The notes beneath the pieces were generated by a model. That model saw only the letters and a program-made list of their open reading frames with translations. It did not search any database and was not told the DNA's origin. This document shows, piece by piece, positions 51,942 through 60,990 of a DNA stretch of 64,000 nucleotides. The stretch is from UBA2862 sp045658005 (GTDB taxonomy: Bacteria; Bacillota; Clostridia; Christensenellales; Aristaeellaceae). The stretch lies in the NCBI GenBank assembly GCA_045658005.1, contig JAZOUD010000133.1:1-64000 (forward strand). The letters run 5' to 3'. The position numbers and the translations under genes are program-made. The first letter of the stretch is position 1. Every line of letters starts with the position of its first letter.

Positions 51942-52892
51942 TCACTTCACGACGCTGCCCTTGCCGCCGCGGGCAGTCAGCGTGACGATGATCAGAAGCG
52001 CAGCGCCGGTCACCACGTTCTGTATGGTGGTGGGTGCGCCCAGGGCCACGAAGCCGCTGAAGATCATGGAGATGATGAACTCGCCCACGACGATGGCGGT
52101 GATCGGCACGCCGTACTTGCGGAAGGCGACGCCGAAGAAGGTGCCCATCAGGGGCTGGAAGTTGCGGCTCATGGTGCTCATGCCGGTCAGGGCGGTCATC
52201 GTGGTGCCGTAGGACACCGACAGGATCGCCATGACGCCCACGAAGAAGTGCAGCAGCATGAAGCCGATCAGCTTGTACTTCTTCACGTTGATGCCCATGT
52301 TCTTGGCGGTGAACTCATTGCTGCCGATGGCGGCGCAGTAGGTACCGATCTTGGTATAGTTCAATATGAAGTACATCAGCAAAAACGCCAGTATGGCCAG
52401 TATGAAATTGCCGGGGGCGCTGCTGAAGAAGCGATAAGCGGGATCGAGCGTCTGCTTTTCGCCGCCGGCCACGATGACCGCCACGCTCTCGAACACCAGC
52501 ATGACGCCCACCGTGACAATCATGGAGGGCACGTTCAGCCGGTTGTACAGCGTGCCGATCAGAAAGCCCAGCAGCGTGCCGCAGCCCAGGCAGCCCAGCA
52601 CGAAGCCGACATAGCCGAACTTCTGGGACAATATGACGCCAACGATACTGGAGAGCACCACGTTGGAGCCGACGGCAAAGTCAAACAGGCCCATCACGAC
52701 GATGAAATAGAGCCCGCAGCCGCCCACAGAGTAGATGATCGAGGATTGCAGGTAGGATGAAAGATTGTTCAGTGAGCCGAAGTTGTTCGGCGTCAGTATC
52801 TTGAAAAAGCCGTAGACCACCACCAGCATCGCCGCCAGCAGGACGAGCCCGTAGTATCTGCTGCCCTTCAACTTTTCCAGTTGTTTGGACAT
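51942..52892 (-). CDS. Sugar-type ABC transporter permease (RbsC-like), first copy
   Basis: 316 residues, about eight membrane helices. GLFDFAVGSNVVLSSIVGVILS and AIGSNEFTAKNMGINVKKYKL fit BPD_transp_2 permeases. The ATG at 52890-52892 follows AGGAAG by seven bases. It lies 135 bases after the binding-protein gene, with an attenuator hairpin between them. Confidence 0.88.
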   Translation of the reverse strand: MSKQLEKLKGSRYYGLVLLAAMLVVVYGFFKILTPNNFGSLNNLSSYLQSSIIYSVGGCGLYFIVVMGLFDFAVGSNVVLSSIVGVILSQKFGYVGFVLGCLGCGTLLGFLIGTLYNRLNVPSMIVTVGVMLVFESVAVIVAGGEKQTLDPAYRFFSSAPGNFILAILAFLLMYFILNYTKIGTYCAAIGSNEFTAKNMGINVKKYKLIGFMLLHFFVGVMAILSVSYGTTMTALTGMSTMSRNFQPLMGTFFGVAFRKYGVPITAIVVGEFIISMIFSGFVALGAPTTIQNVVTGAALLIIVTLTARGGKGSVVK

Positions 52893-52974
52893 AGCTTCGC
52901 TTCCTATTCTTCCGGCTTCCTGCGAAAGCAGCATGCCTTGATCTTGGTCGTCTGTCGTCCAACAGACCGAAAAA

Positions 52975-53003
52975 CGGGCGTCGCCGCGCCTGGCGGACGC
53001 CCG
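52975..53003 (-). terminator. Attenuator-like terminator after the binding-protein gene
   Basis: GGGCGTC stem (52975-53003) with one bulge and a six-base loop, followed by GTTTTTC on the minus strand. Incomplete termination here would give more binding protein than permease. Confidence 0.75.
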
Positions 53004-53027
53004 CTTTTCAAGGGATTGCAGCGAGTA

Positions 53028-54146
53028 TTACTTGGCGTGACGCGCCACGACGTCCTCAACGGACAGCTTCGCGCAGGCCGCGGCCAGGTCGTCATAGGAC
53101 ATGCCGGCCAGCTCCCTGATCTCGTCCGCATAGTAGGGCAGCTCTTCGCCGGTGAAATACTCGGCATAGTTCGCGTAGGACTCGGGGGAGTCGACGAACA
53201 TGTAGGGGAACACCATGTCATAGAAGCCGTCGGTCTTCACTTCGTAGTTGCCCTTGATGGCATTGTAGACCATCAGGAAGGCGAAGAAGGGATCGGCATA
53301 GTGTCCGCCGGACTCAGCGGCCATGGCGCCGGACTTCAGCTTCTCGTCCAGGTCGGGCAGGAAGTCGGTGGAGACCACGGCGATCTCGCCGGTCTTATTC
53401 TTGCCTTCGATGCCGGCGATGGCGCCCAGCAGGGTGTCGCCGCCGCCGCCCGCAACGATCAGAGCGTCGATGTCGGGGTTGGCGTCGATGATGGCCTCGG
53501 CAGCCTGGCGGCCGGTGTCGGTGGTGGTGCGGCCGTACTGGGGCTCGAGCATCTCCATCTTGTCGTCGGGATGGGCCTCGTTCCAGGCCTCAACGCCCGC
53601 CTGATAGCCGGCCCAGCGGCCCAGGAAGGTGGCGTCGCCGGGTTCCCAGCCCTCGAGGCCGATCTTGCGGCAGCCCTTCTCACCCAGGATGGTGACCAGG
53701 GTCTTGCCGTTGTCGAACTCGGACTCATGCACGGCGCCCACATAGTAGGGGGAAGCGCTGGCCTGAGCGTACTCGTCCGGGTTGGCTTCGGGATCGATCA
53801 CGCGGAAGAACTGGGCGACATACATCTCGTTGTCGTCGCAGGTCTTGATGACGGAGGCCATCTCGGCGGAGGCGGAGTTGCAGATGATCATGCCCTGGCA
53901 ATCGGCGATGGCCAGGGTCTCGGCAGAGGCCGTCACCTGCTCGGAGATGTGCGCCTGATCGACGTACTGCACTTCAACATCGCCCAGGGCCTCGGCGGCG
54001 GCGTCGATGATGCGCTTGCACTCGCTGCCCAGCGTGTCGGTGGAGCTCCAGATGGAAACGCCGATCTTGATGTTTTCCGCGCATGCGGTCAGGGCCAGGC
54101 TCATCATGAGGACGAGCGCCAGAACCAGCGCTATGACTTTCTTCAT
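53028..54146 (-). CDS. Sugar-type ABC transporter substrate-binding lipoprotein
   Basis: 372 residues. MKKVIALVLALVLMMSLALTAC with lipobox LTAC, then IKIGVSIWSSTDTLGSECKRII. Periplasmic-binding-protein type I fold (RbsB/xylose-binding group). LIVAGGGGDTLLGAIAG and VVSTDFLPDLDEKLKSG are typical. The sugar is not identified. AAGGAGG precedes the ATG. First gene of the operon. Confidence 0.88.
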   Translation of the reverse strand: MKKVIALVLALVLMMSLALTACAENIKIGVSIWSSTDTLGSECKRIIDAAAEALGDVEVQYVDQAHISEQVTASAETLAIADCQGMIICNSASAEMASVIKTCDDNEMYVAQFFRVIDPEANPDEYAQASASPYYVGAVHESEFDNGKTLVTILGEKGCRKIGLEGWEPGDATFLGRWAGYQAGVEAWNEAHPDDKMEMLEPQYGRTTTDTGRQAAEAIIDANPDIDALIVAGGGGDTLLGAIAGIEGKNKTGEIAVVSTDFLPDLDEKLKSGAMAAESGGHYADPFFAFLMVYNAIKGNYEVKTDGFYDMVFPYMFVDSPESYANYAEYFTGEELPYYADEIRELAGMSYDDLAAACAKLSVEDVVARHAK

Positions 54147-54472
54147 ATTGATATCCTCCTTGTCTGTTAAGGCACGAACGCATCGAAGGCGACGGCAGGC
54201 GCACCGTTTTGCCCCCGTTGCGGGGCGTGCTCTTTTTACAATTATACCATTTTTCATTCACAAGTCAATATGAATTTAGCGAATTCAGGTAATTCATTTA
54301 ATACAGGAAACGGCGCCCGGGGGTCGCCCACCTCAGCCTTCAACACTCCTGCCCAGTTTAAGGCATATTTTTTTGGAAATTGTTTAATTACAGCTTTTCA
54401 AACTGCCCGGTTTCTGTTATAATGGATACGGAGCATTGTGTATAGTGCTTACGCAAAAGGAGGAATTGAACC
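54147..54472. promoter_or_regulatory. Divergent promoters of two ABC operons
   Basis: Minus strand, for the sugar-type operon: TTGACT (54263-54268), 16 bases, TATAAT (54241-54246). Plus strand, for the BMP operon: TTTTCA (54395-54400), 17 bases, TATAAT (54418-54423). No riboswitch or operator was recognised in the 326-base gap. Confidence 0.75.
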
Positions 54473-55567
54473 ATGAAGAAGCTTGTCTCTGTTGTTCTGG
54501 CGCTGCTTATGCTGCTGTCCGTCGCGGCCTTCGCCGAGGGTGATTACCGCGTGGCCATGATCACGGACTATGGCGACATCACCGACCAGTCCTTCAACCA
54601 GACCACCTATGAAGCCTGCAAGGCCTACTGCGAAGCCAACGGCATCGACTTCACCTACTACAAGCCCAACGGCGATTCCACCGCTGAGCGCGTGGCCATG
54701 GTCGAAAAGGCTGACGACGAAGGCTACAACGTCATCGTGATGCCCGGCTACGCCTTTGGCGAGACCATCGCCGAGGTTCAGGAAGAGTACGAGGATACCT
54801 GCTTCATCGCGCTGGACGTTTCCGAGGGCGACCTGGGCGGCGCTGCCGTGGCCAGCAACGTGTACTGCGCGGTCTATAAGGAAGAGCTGTGCGGCTACAT
54901 GGCCGGCTATGCGGCCGTGAAGCTGGGCTACACCCACCTGGGCTTCCTGGGCGGCATGGCCGTTCCCGCCGTCGTGCGCTATGGCTTCGGCTTCGTGCAG
55001 GGCGTCAACGCCGCGGCTGAGGAGCTGGGCATCGCCGGCGACGTAACCGTCGAGTATGTGTATGGCAACCAGTTCTACGGCGATGCCGACATCACCGCCT
55101 ACATGGACAACTGGTACCAGACCCTGGGCGTGCAGGTCGTGTTCGCCTGCGGCGGCGGCATCTACTCCTCCGCGGCTGAGGCGGCTGCCAAGGTCGACGG
55201 CGGCAAGGTCATCGGCGTGGACGTCGACCAGGCTGCCATCATCGACGGCACCTATGGCGAGGGCCTGACCGTGACCAGCGCCATGAAGGGCCTGGGCGCC
55301 ACCGTCAACACCCTGCTGGCCGAGACCGTCGCGGGCAACTTCGCCAACTACGGCGGCAAGGTCGAGGCGCTGGGCCTGGTGGGCACCGATCCCGCTGCGA
55401 ACTATGTGCAGCTGGCCCCCTCCACCCAATTCGCCGACACCTTCACCGAGGCCGACTACAACGACCTGGTGGCCAAGATGTTCAACGGCGAGATCACCGT
55501 GTCTGACGCCATCGACGCCATGCCGGCGACCGCTGTCACCGTGAACGACCTGGGCACCGTGAAGTAA
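54473..55567 (+). CDS. BMP-family ABC transporter substrate-binding protein (nucleoside type)
   Basis: 364 residues. Med/PnrA-like fold: RVAMITDYGDITDQSFNQTT, GFLGGMAVPAVVRYGFGFVQG, VVFACGGGIYSSAAEAA and IGVDVDQ. Signal peptide MKKLVSVVLALLMLLSVAAFAEG has no lipobox Cys, unusual for a Gram-positive binding protein; cleavage at AFA|EG is likely. Substrate class is nucleosides by family. First gene of the plus-strand operon. Confidence 0.9.
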   Translation: MKKLVSVVLALLMLLSVAAFAEGDYRVAMITDYGDITDQSFNQTTYEACKAYCEANGIDFTYYKPNGDSTAERVAMVEKADDEGYNVIVMPGYAFGETIAEVQEEYEDTCFIALDVSEGDLGGAAVASNVYCAVYKEELCGYMAGYAAVKLGYTHLGFLGGMAVPAVVRYGFGFVQGVNAAAEELGIAGDVTVEYVYGNQFYGDADITAYMDNWYQTLGVQVVFACGGGIYSSAAEAAAKVDGGKVIGVDVDQAAIIDGTYGEGLTVTSAMKGLGATVNTLLAETVAGNFANYGGKVEALGLVGTDPAANYVQLAPSTQFADTFTEADYNDLVAKMFNGEITVSDAIDAMPATAVTVNDLGTVK

Positions 55568-55578
55568 TGATCCTTGAA

Positions 55579-55645
55579 GAACCGGGGAGCAGTCCTCCCC
55601 GGTTCTCTGACAAAAGCCCCCGGTCAGCGGAGGCTTTTGTCAGAG
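55579..55645 (+). terminator. Two consecutive hairpins after the BMP gene
   Basis: Hairpin 1: perfect 11 bp (55579-55589 with 55595-55605). Hairpin 2: perfect 14 bp (55605-55618 with 55632-55645). They share one base and could exclude each other. The second has a U-rich 3' arm (GGCTTTTGTC) but no clean U-run. Likely partial terminators limiting ATPase and permease expression. Confidence 0.65.
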
Positions 55646-55687
55646 ATTGCGATTTGAAACAGACCACAGCATTGGAGGGGATCGGAA

Positions 55688-57235
55688 TTGGAGAACCAGT
55701 ATGCCATTGAAATGCTGCACATCACAAAGCGTTTCCCGGGCATCATCGCCAACGACGACATCACGCTACAGCTGAAAAAGGGTGAGATCCACGCCCTGCT
55801 GGGTGAAAACGGCGCAGGCAAATCGACGCTGATGAGCGTGCTGTTCGGGCTGTACCAGGCGGAGGAGGGCACGATCAAAAAGGACGGCAAGGTCGTTCAG
55901 ATCAATGATCCCAACGACGCCAACGACCTGGGCATCGGCATGGTCCACCAGCATTTCAAGCTGGTGGAATGCTTCACCGTGCTGGACAACATCATCCTCG
56001 GCGTAGAGCCCACAAGCAAGATGGGCTTTTTGCAGAAGGCCGAGGCCCGCCAGCGCGTGATCGAGCTTTCCAAGCGCTACGGCCTGCAGGTGGACCCGGA
56101 CGCGAAGATCGCCGACATCACCGTGGGCATGCAGCAGCGCACGGAGATCCTGAAGATGCTGTACCGCGACAACGAGATACTGATCTTCGACGAGCCCACC
56201 GCGGTGCTGACCCCCCAGGAGATCGACGAGCTGATGCAGATCATGAAGAACCTGGCGGCGGAGGGAAAGAGCATACTGTTCATCTCCCACAAGCTGGCCG
56301 AGATCATGGCCGTGGCCGACCGCTGCTCGGTGCTGCGCAAGGGCAAGTACATCGGCACCGTCGAGACCAAGGACGTCACCATGGAGGATCTTTCGGCCAT
56401 GATGGTCGGGCGCAACGTCAACTTCCATGTGGAAAAGCCCGAATGCCACCCCGGCAAGGTGATCCTGGACGTGAAGAACATGTCCGTGAAGTCCCACAGC
56501 CACCCGGGCGACGCCGTGAAGAACGTCTCCCTCCAGGTGCGCGAGGGCGAGATCGTCTGCATCGCGGGCATCGACGGCAACGGCCAGACCGATTTCATCT
56601 ACGGCCTGTCCGGCCTGGAGCCTCTGTCCTCCGGCAGCATCACGGTGGAGGACAAGGACATGACCGGGACCGCCAACGGACCGCGCGCCGAGCTGGGCAT
56701 GAGCCCCATCCCCGAGGACCGGCACAAGCACGGTCTGGTTCTGGACTACTCGCTGGAGGACAACATCGTCTTGCAGCGCTACTTTGAGCCCCAGTTCTCG
56801 AGAATGGGCTTTCTCAGGCGCGGCAACATCCGCCAGTATGCCGAGAAGCTGATCGAGCAGTACGACATCCGCTCGGGCCAGGGTCCCATCACCACCGCCC
56901 GCAGCATGTCCGGCGGCAACCAGCAGAAGGCCATCATCGCCCGTGAGATCGACAGGGAGCCCGCGCTGCTGATCGCCGTCCAGCCCACCCGCGGCCTGGA
57001 TGTCGGCGCCATCGAATACATCCACAAGCAGATCGTGGAGCAACGCAACAAAGGCAAGGCCGTGCTGCTGGTCTCGCTGGAGATGGACGAGGTGCTGGAC
57101 GTCTCTGACCGCATATTGGTGATGTACGAGGGCGAGATCGTGGGCGAGCTGGACCCGAAGAAGACCACGCCCGAAGAGATGGGCCTGTTTATGGCCGGCG
57201 CGAAGCGAGAGGAGGTGCCCAATTATGGAGGCTAA
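55688..57235 (+). CDS. Nucleoside-type ABC transporter ATPase (NupO/YufO-like)
   Basis: 515 residues, two ABC modules. Walker A LLGENGAGKSTLMSVL, Q-loop MVHQHFKLVECFTVLDN and Walker B ILIFDEPTAVLT in module 1. Module 2 has CIAGIDGNGQTDFIYG, signature MSGGNQQKAIIAREI and AVQPTRGLDVG. The start is TTG at 55688, with GGAGGGG about seven bases upstream. It overlaps the next gene by 11 bases. Confidence 0.92.
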   Translation: MENQYAIEMLHITKRFPGIIANDDITLQLKKGEIHALLGENGAGKSTLMSVLFGLYQAEEGTIKKDGKVVQINDPNDANDLGIGMVHQHFKLVECFTVLDNIILGVEPTSKMGFLQKAEARQRVIELSKRYGLQVDPDAKIADITVGMQQRTEILKMLYRDNEILIFDEPTAVLTPQEIDELMQIMKNLAAEGKSILFISHKLAEIMAVADRCSVLRKGKYIGTVETKDVTMEDLSAMMVGRNVNFHVEKPECHPGKVILDVKNMSVKSHSHPGDAVKNVSLQVREGEIVCIAGIDGNGQTDFIYGLSGLEPLSSGSITVEDKDMTGTANGPRAELGMSPIPEDRHKHGLVLDYSLEDNIVLQRYFEPQFSRMGFLRRGNIRQYAEKLIEQYDIRSGQGPITTARSMSGGNQQKAIIAREIDREPALLIAVQPTRGLDVGAIEYIHKQIVEQRNKGKAVLLVSLEMDEVLDVSDRILVMYEGEIVGELDPKKTTPEEMGLFMAGAKREEVPNYGG

Positions 57236-58352
57236 ACGCGTACATACGTCCCTGCTCCGCAGGCCTATGGTGCAGACGCTGATCGCCAGCCTGATCTGCA
57301 TCCTGCTGGGGCTGTTGGTGGGCTATATCGCGCTGCTGATCATCAATCCCGCCGGGGCGACCGACGCCATCATCAGCGTGCTCAAGAACTTCTGGGCGTA
57401 TTCAAAGCCCGAAAAACAGCTGAAGAATTTCGGCGTCACGCTGGTCACCACCGCTCCCCTTCTGATGTGCGCGGTGTCGGTGCTGTTCGCCTACAAGGTG
57501 GGCCTGTTCAACATCGGCGCAGCGGGCCAGTACGTGGCCGGCGCGGGCGCGTGCCTGTACTGTGCGCTGGCGCTGCATCTGCCCTGGTTCGTGTGCATGA
57601 TCGCCGCCATGCTGGCCGGCGCGCTGCTGGGCGCCATCTCCGGCACGCTGAAGGCCTTTCGCAACGTGAACGAGGTCATCTCCTGTATCATGCTGAACTG
57701 GATCTCACTGTATCTGGTGAACACGCTGCTGGCCCCGGTAAAGAACCCAACCGGCAAGGATACCTACACCATCGCCTCCCAGAATCCCGGCGGCATATTG
57801 CCTTCCATGGGGCTGGACGGTCTGTTCAACCAGAAAAACGTGACCATCGCCATTCCCATAGCGATCATCGTCTGCGTGGCCATCTGGGTGCTGCTGAACA
57901 AGACCCAGCTGGGCTATGAGCTGCGCGCCACCGGTCTGAACAAGAACGCCGCGAAGTACTGCGGCATGAGGGATCGCCAGAACATCATACTGACCATGGC
58001 CATCGCCGGCGCACTGGCGGGTATGGGCGCGGCAATGCTCTATCTTTCCGACTTCGAGCAGTGGGCCGTCACCCAGGCCAGCGTGCCCGCCATGGGCTTC
58101 AACGGCATCGCCGCTGCGTTCCTGGGCGGCCTGAATCCCATCGGGGCGATATTCTCTTCCTACTTCATCCAACACATCACCCGCGGCGGCGCAAACGTGA
58201 ACATGAACATGTATTGCGCCCAGATATCCGACCTGATCTCGTCGGTCATCATCTACATGTGCGGCTTCGTGCTGTTTATGAAGCAGTTTATGAACAAACG
58301 GCTGGATGCCAGCGAGAGAAAGAGCCGTGAGAAGGGAGGCAATGCCGCATGA
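57225..58352 (+). CDS. Nucleoside-type ABC permease 1 (NupP-like)
   Basis: 375 residues, about nine membrane helices. FNIGAAGQYVAGAGACLYCAL and ELRATGLNKNAAKYCGM are typical of BMP-family permeases. Overlaps the ATPase gene by 11 bases and the second permease gene by four. Confidence 0.9.
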   Translation: MEAKRVHTSLLRRPMVQTLIASLICILLGLLVGYIALLIINPAGATDAIISVLKNFWAYSKPEKQLKNFGVTLVTTAPLLMCAVSVLFAYKVGLFNIGAAGQYVAGAGACLYCALALHLPWFVCMIAAMLAGALLGAISGTLKAFRNVNEVISCIMLNWISLYLVNTLLAPVKNPTGKDTYTIASQNPGGILPSMGLDGLFNQKNVTIAIPIAIIVCVAIWVLLNKTQLGYELRATGLNKNAAKYCGMRDRQNIILTMAIAGALAGMGAAMLYLSDFEQWAVTQASVPAMGFNGIAAAFLGGLNPIGAIFSSYFIQHITRGGANVNMNMYCAQISDLISSVIIYMCGFVLFMKQFMNKRLDASERKSREKGGNAA

Positions 58353-59287
58353 TGCTTCTGCTGCAATATACCCTCATATTCACCTCGGTGTTGATGCTGG
58401 TCGCCCTTGGCGGTTGCTTCTCCGAGCATTCAGGCGTGATCAACATCGGCCTGGAGGGCATCATGGTGTTCGGCGCGCTGGGCGGCGCGCTGGTGATGAA
58501 ATACATGCCCGCAAACACCGCCCCACTGGTGATGATCATCGTCGTGGTGTTGTCGGCCATGCTGGTCGGCGTACTCTATTCGCTGCTGCTGGCCGTTGCG
58601 GCCATCAATTTCAAGGCCGACCAGACCCTGGTGGGCACGGCCATGAACCTGCTGGGTACCGCGGCGGCGACGGTCATCGTCAAGGCCATCAACACTGCGG
58701 AGAATTCCTCCAATACCTCCTCTGAGATCATGTATGTCGGCCCCAAGAAGGCGTTCATTATCGCGGAGGGCACCGAGTTCAGCTGGTTCATGCTGCTGGC
58801 GCTGCTATTGCTGATCGCCTCCTACGTCATCCTCTACAAGACCCGCTTCGGCCTGCGGCTGATGGCCTGCGGCGAACATCCCCAGGCGGCCGATTCCGTG
58901 GGCATCAACGTGTACAGAATGCGCTATGCCGGCGTGATGATCTCCGGCCTGCTGGGCGGCTTGGGCGGCCTGGTGTACATCACCGCGGGCGTCAGCGCCT
59001 GGAAGTTTGAAAACGGCGTGGCCGGCTTCGGCTTCCTGGCCCTGGCCGTGATGATCTTCGGCGCCTGGAAGCCCCAGCGCATCGCCCTGGCGGCGCTGCT
59101 GTTTGGCTTCTTCCGCGCGCTGAGCAATGTTTACACCGGCTTTGACTTCCTCAGCAGGCTGAACCTGCCCTCGACGGTATACAACATGCTGCCCTACATC
59201 ATCTCGCTGGTGGTGCTGGCGATCTTCTCGAAGAATTCCGCCGCGCCCAAGGCCGAGGGCATCCCCTACGACAAGGGCTCGCGTTGA
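58349..59287 (+). CDS. Nucleoside-type ABC permease 2 (NupQ-like)
   Basis: 312 residues, about nine membrane helices. SEHSGVINIGLEGIMVFGALG and LRLMACGEHPQAADSVGINV fit the second permease of this class. Last gene of the operon. Confidence 0.9.
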   Translation: MMLLLQYTLIFTSVLMLVALGGCFSEHSGVINIGLEGIMVFGALGGALVMKYMPANTAPLVMIIVVVLSAMLVGVLYSLLLAVAAINFKADQTLVGTAMNLLGTAAATVIVKAINTAENSSNTSSEIMYVGPKKAFIIAEGTEFSWFMLLALLLLIASYVILYKTRFGLRLMACGEHPQAADSVGINVYRMRYAGVMISGLLGGLGGLVYITAGVSAWKFENGVAGFGFLALAVMIFGAWKPQRIALAALLFGFFRALSNVYTGFDFLSRLNLPSTVYNMLPYIISLVVLAIFSKNSAAPKAEGIPYDKGSR

Positions 59288-59335
59288 TCTGTGTGCGGCT
59301 CCCGGGCATTATTTCATGAAATTCTACGAAAGCAC

Positions 59336-59364
59336 TTTATTTTCGGCGGAACATGTGCTATAAT
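59336..59364 (+). promoter_or_regulatory. Promoter of mscL
   Basis: TTTATT (59336-59341), 17 bases, TATAAT (59359-59364). GGGAGG follows before the ATG. Confidence 0.65.
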
Positions 59365-59411
59365 ACCGGGGAAAATGATTTTCATCGGTATACGTAAGGG
59401 AGGAATTCAAT

Positions 59412-59843
59412 ATGGGAATGCTTAGCGAATTCAAAGAGTTTGCATTGAGAGGCAATGTGGTCGACATGGCCATCGGTGTCGTCATCGGCGGCGCGTTCGG
59501 CAACATCGTCACCAGCCTGGTAAACGACATCTTCATGCCGATCATCTCGAAGATCACCGGCGGTGTCGATTTCTCCAACTGGTTCATCTCGCTGGATGGC
59601 AGCAAGTACGCCACCCTGGCTGCGGCCCAGGAGGCCGGCGCCGCGACGCTGAACTATGGCGTGCTGATTTCCACTATCATCAACTTCCTCATCATCGCTC
59701 TGTGCCTGTTTGGCGTGGTGAAAGCCATGAACAAGCTGAAGAAGCCCGCGCCGGAAGGCCCCGCCCCGAGGCTGTGCCCCTACTGCAAGAGCGAGATCGC
59801 CGAGGACGCGACCCGCTGCCCGCACTGTACCTCTCAGCTGTAA
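59412..59843 (+). CDS. mscL: Large-conductance mechanosensitive channel MscL with C-terminal zinc ribbon
   Basis: 143 residues. MLSEFKEFALRGNVVDMAIGVVIG is the conserved gate helix region; second helix VLISTIINFLIIALCLFGVV. The C-terminus is extended past the usual amphipathic helix by CPYCKSEIAEDATRCPHC, a two-CxxC zinc ribbon. MscL opens at extreme tension to release solutes. The ribbon might bind another protein or stabilise the cytoplasmic bundle. Confidence 0.95.
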   Translation: MGMLSEFKEFALRGNVVDMAIGVVIGGAFGNIVTSLVNDIFMPIISKITGGVDFSNWFISLDGSKYATLAAAQEAGAATLNYGVLISTIINFLIIALCLFGVVKAMNKLKKPAPEGPAPRLCPYCKSEIAEDATRCPHCTSQL

Positions 59844-59877
59844 TTGCTGCCAGAGCGGAGCATCATCGATTCTTTTC

Positions 59878-59909
59878 ATATCGGCGTCGATCTCGATTGA
59901 CGCCGATAT
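59878..59909 (+). terminator. Terminator-like hairpin after mscL
   Basis: Perfect 11-bp stem ATATCGGCGTC (59878-59888 with 59899-59909), ten-base loop; the tail TGGTATTATT is a weak U-run. It lies 15 bases before the kinase start. Confidence 0.6.
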
Positions 59910-59924
59910 TGGTATTATTGAGGC

Positions 59925-60794
59925 ATGAAAACGAGGCTCACGGAACGTCTGAACGTCAAAAAGGCCACCCGCTTCACCGTGGTGATCAACCTTCTGCAGG
60001 TCGCGGCCATGGTGGCGGTGCTGGTATATACGGTGGTCCATGCGCCTACGGAGGGGCGGCACATTGAGATCGCCGCCGTCGCCGCGGCGCTGTTGATCGT
60101 GACCTGGGGCGCAGTCTCCGACATCCGTGAAGCCCTGAATGCCGGGCGCATCGTGGAACAGGCCCGGATGCTGGAGGAAGCCAACCAGCAGCTGGAGTCG
60201 CTGAACGGCACCCTCAGAAAGCAGCGACACGACTTCATGAACCACCTCCAGGTGGTCTTCTCGCTGCTGGAGCTGAACGATCCCGGCGAAGCCATGAAAT
60301 ACGTGGAGAGCGTCTACGGCGACATCAAGCGCGCCGGCAGCGCCCTGAAGACCGCCAACCCCGCCGTAAACGCGCTGATCGCAGCCAAGCGCCAGGATTG
60401 TCATGCCCAGGGCATCGCGCTGGTGTTGCACATACAGTCCCCCTGGCACGGCCTGCCCGTGCCGGGCTGGGAAATGTGCCGTGTGCTGGGCAACCTGATC
60501 GACAACGCGCGGGACGCGCTTCTGGAGGACCCCGCCCGTCCGGACAAGCGCATCGACCTGACCATCGACGAGACCCCCGGCGCATTCACCTTCCGCGTGT
60601 GCAACAACGGCCCCGCCATTCCTCCACAGCTGCGCCGCAGCATCTTCCAGCTGGGCTTCACCACCAAGAGCGACGGTCACGGCTCGGGCCTGAGCATCGT
60701 TGAGGAGATCGTAAAGGCCTACGACGGAGAGATCCGCGTGGAATCGAACGAGAATATCACCGAGTTCATCGGGAGCATACCGAAGAGAGGGTAG
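59925..60794 (+). CDS. Sensor kinase with Spo0B-type histidine helix (orphan)
   Basis: 289 residues. Two membrane helices (about 17-62). LRKQRHDFMNHLQVVFSLLEL is the Spo0B-type phosphoacceptor helix (RHD..NHLQ). The HATPase part keeps the N-box NLIDNARDAL and G-box GHGSGLSIVEEI, so unlike B. subtilis Spo0B it should be able to use ATP. It resembles CitA/DcuS or natural-kinase types without a PAS domain. No response regulator is adjacent. Position between mscL and ftsA, and sporulation genes elsewhere, make a Spo0A-directed role possible but unproven. Confidence 0.8.
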   Translation: MKTRLTERLNVKKATRFTVVINLLQVAAMVAVLVYTVVHAPTEGRHIEIAAVAAALLIVTWGAVSDIREALNAGRIVEQARMLEEANQQLESLNGTLRKQRHDFMNHLQVVFSLLELNDPGEAMKYVESVYGDIKRAGSALKTANPAVNALIAAKRQDCHAQGIALVLHIQSPWHGLPVPGWEMCRVLGNLIDNARDALLEDPARPDKRIDLTIDETPGAFTFRVCNNGPAIPPQLRRSIFQLGFTTKSDGHGSGLSIVEEIVKAYDGEIRVESNENITEFIGSIPKRG

Positions 60795-60867
60795 CGGTAA
60801 ATCCTGACCTCCACCCCTCAAATTCTATGACAAACCATAGCCTCAAATTTGAAAGTATTTTGAAAAC

Positions 60868-60874
60868 TGTCGAA
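60868..60874 (+). promoter_or_regulatory. Candidate 0A box before ftsA
   Basis: Perfect TGTCGAA, 27 bases upstream of the -35 of ftsA. A single box, so only suggestive. Confidence 0.45.
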
Positions 60875-60900
60875 AAACGGAAAAATCCGGGGTTTGCGGT

Positions 60901-60929
60901 TTGCATAACGAAACAATTCCATGTATAAT
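60901..60929 (+). promoter_or_regulatory. Promoter of ftsA-ftsZ
   Basis: TTGCAT (60901-60906), 17 bases, TATAAT (60924-60929). Confidence 0.8.
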
Positions 60930-60990
60930 AACGGTATATGTTGGGCTGAACATAGCGCGTAACAAAGGATAGGGTGGGTCGACTACAGAT

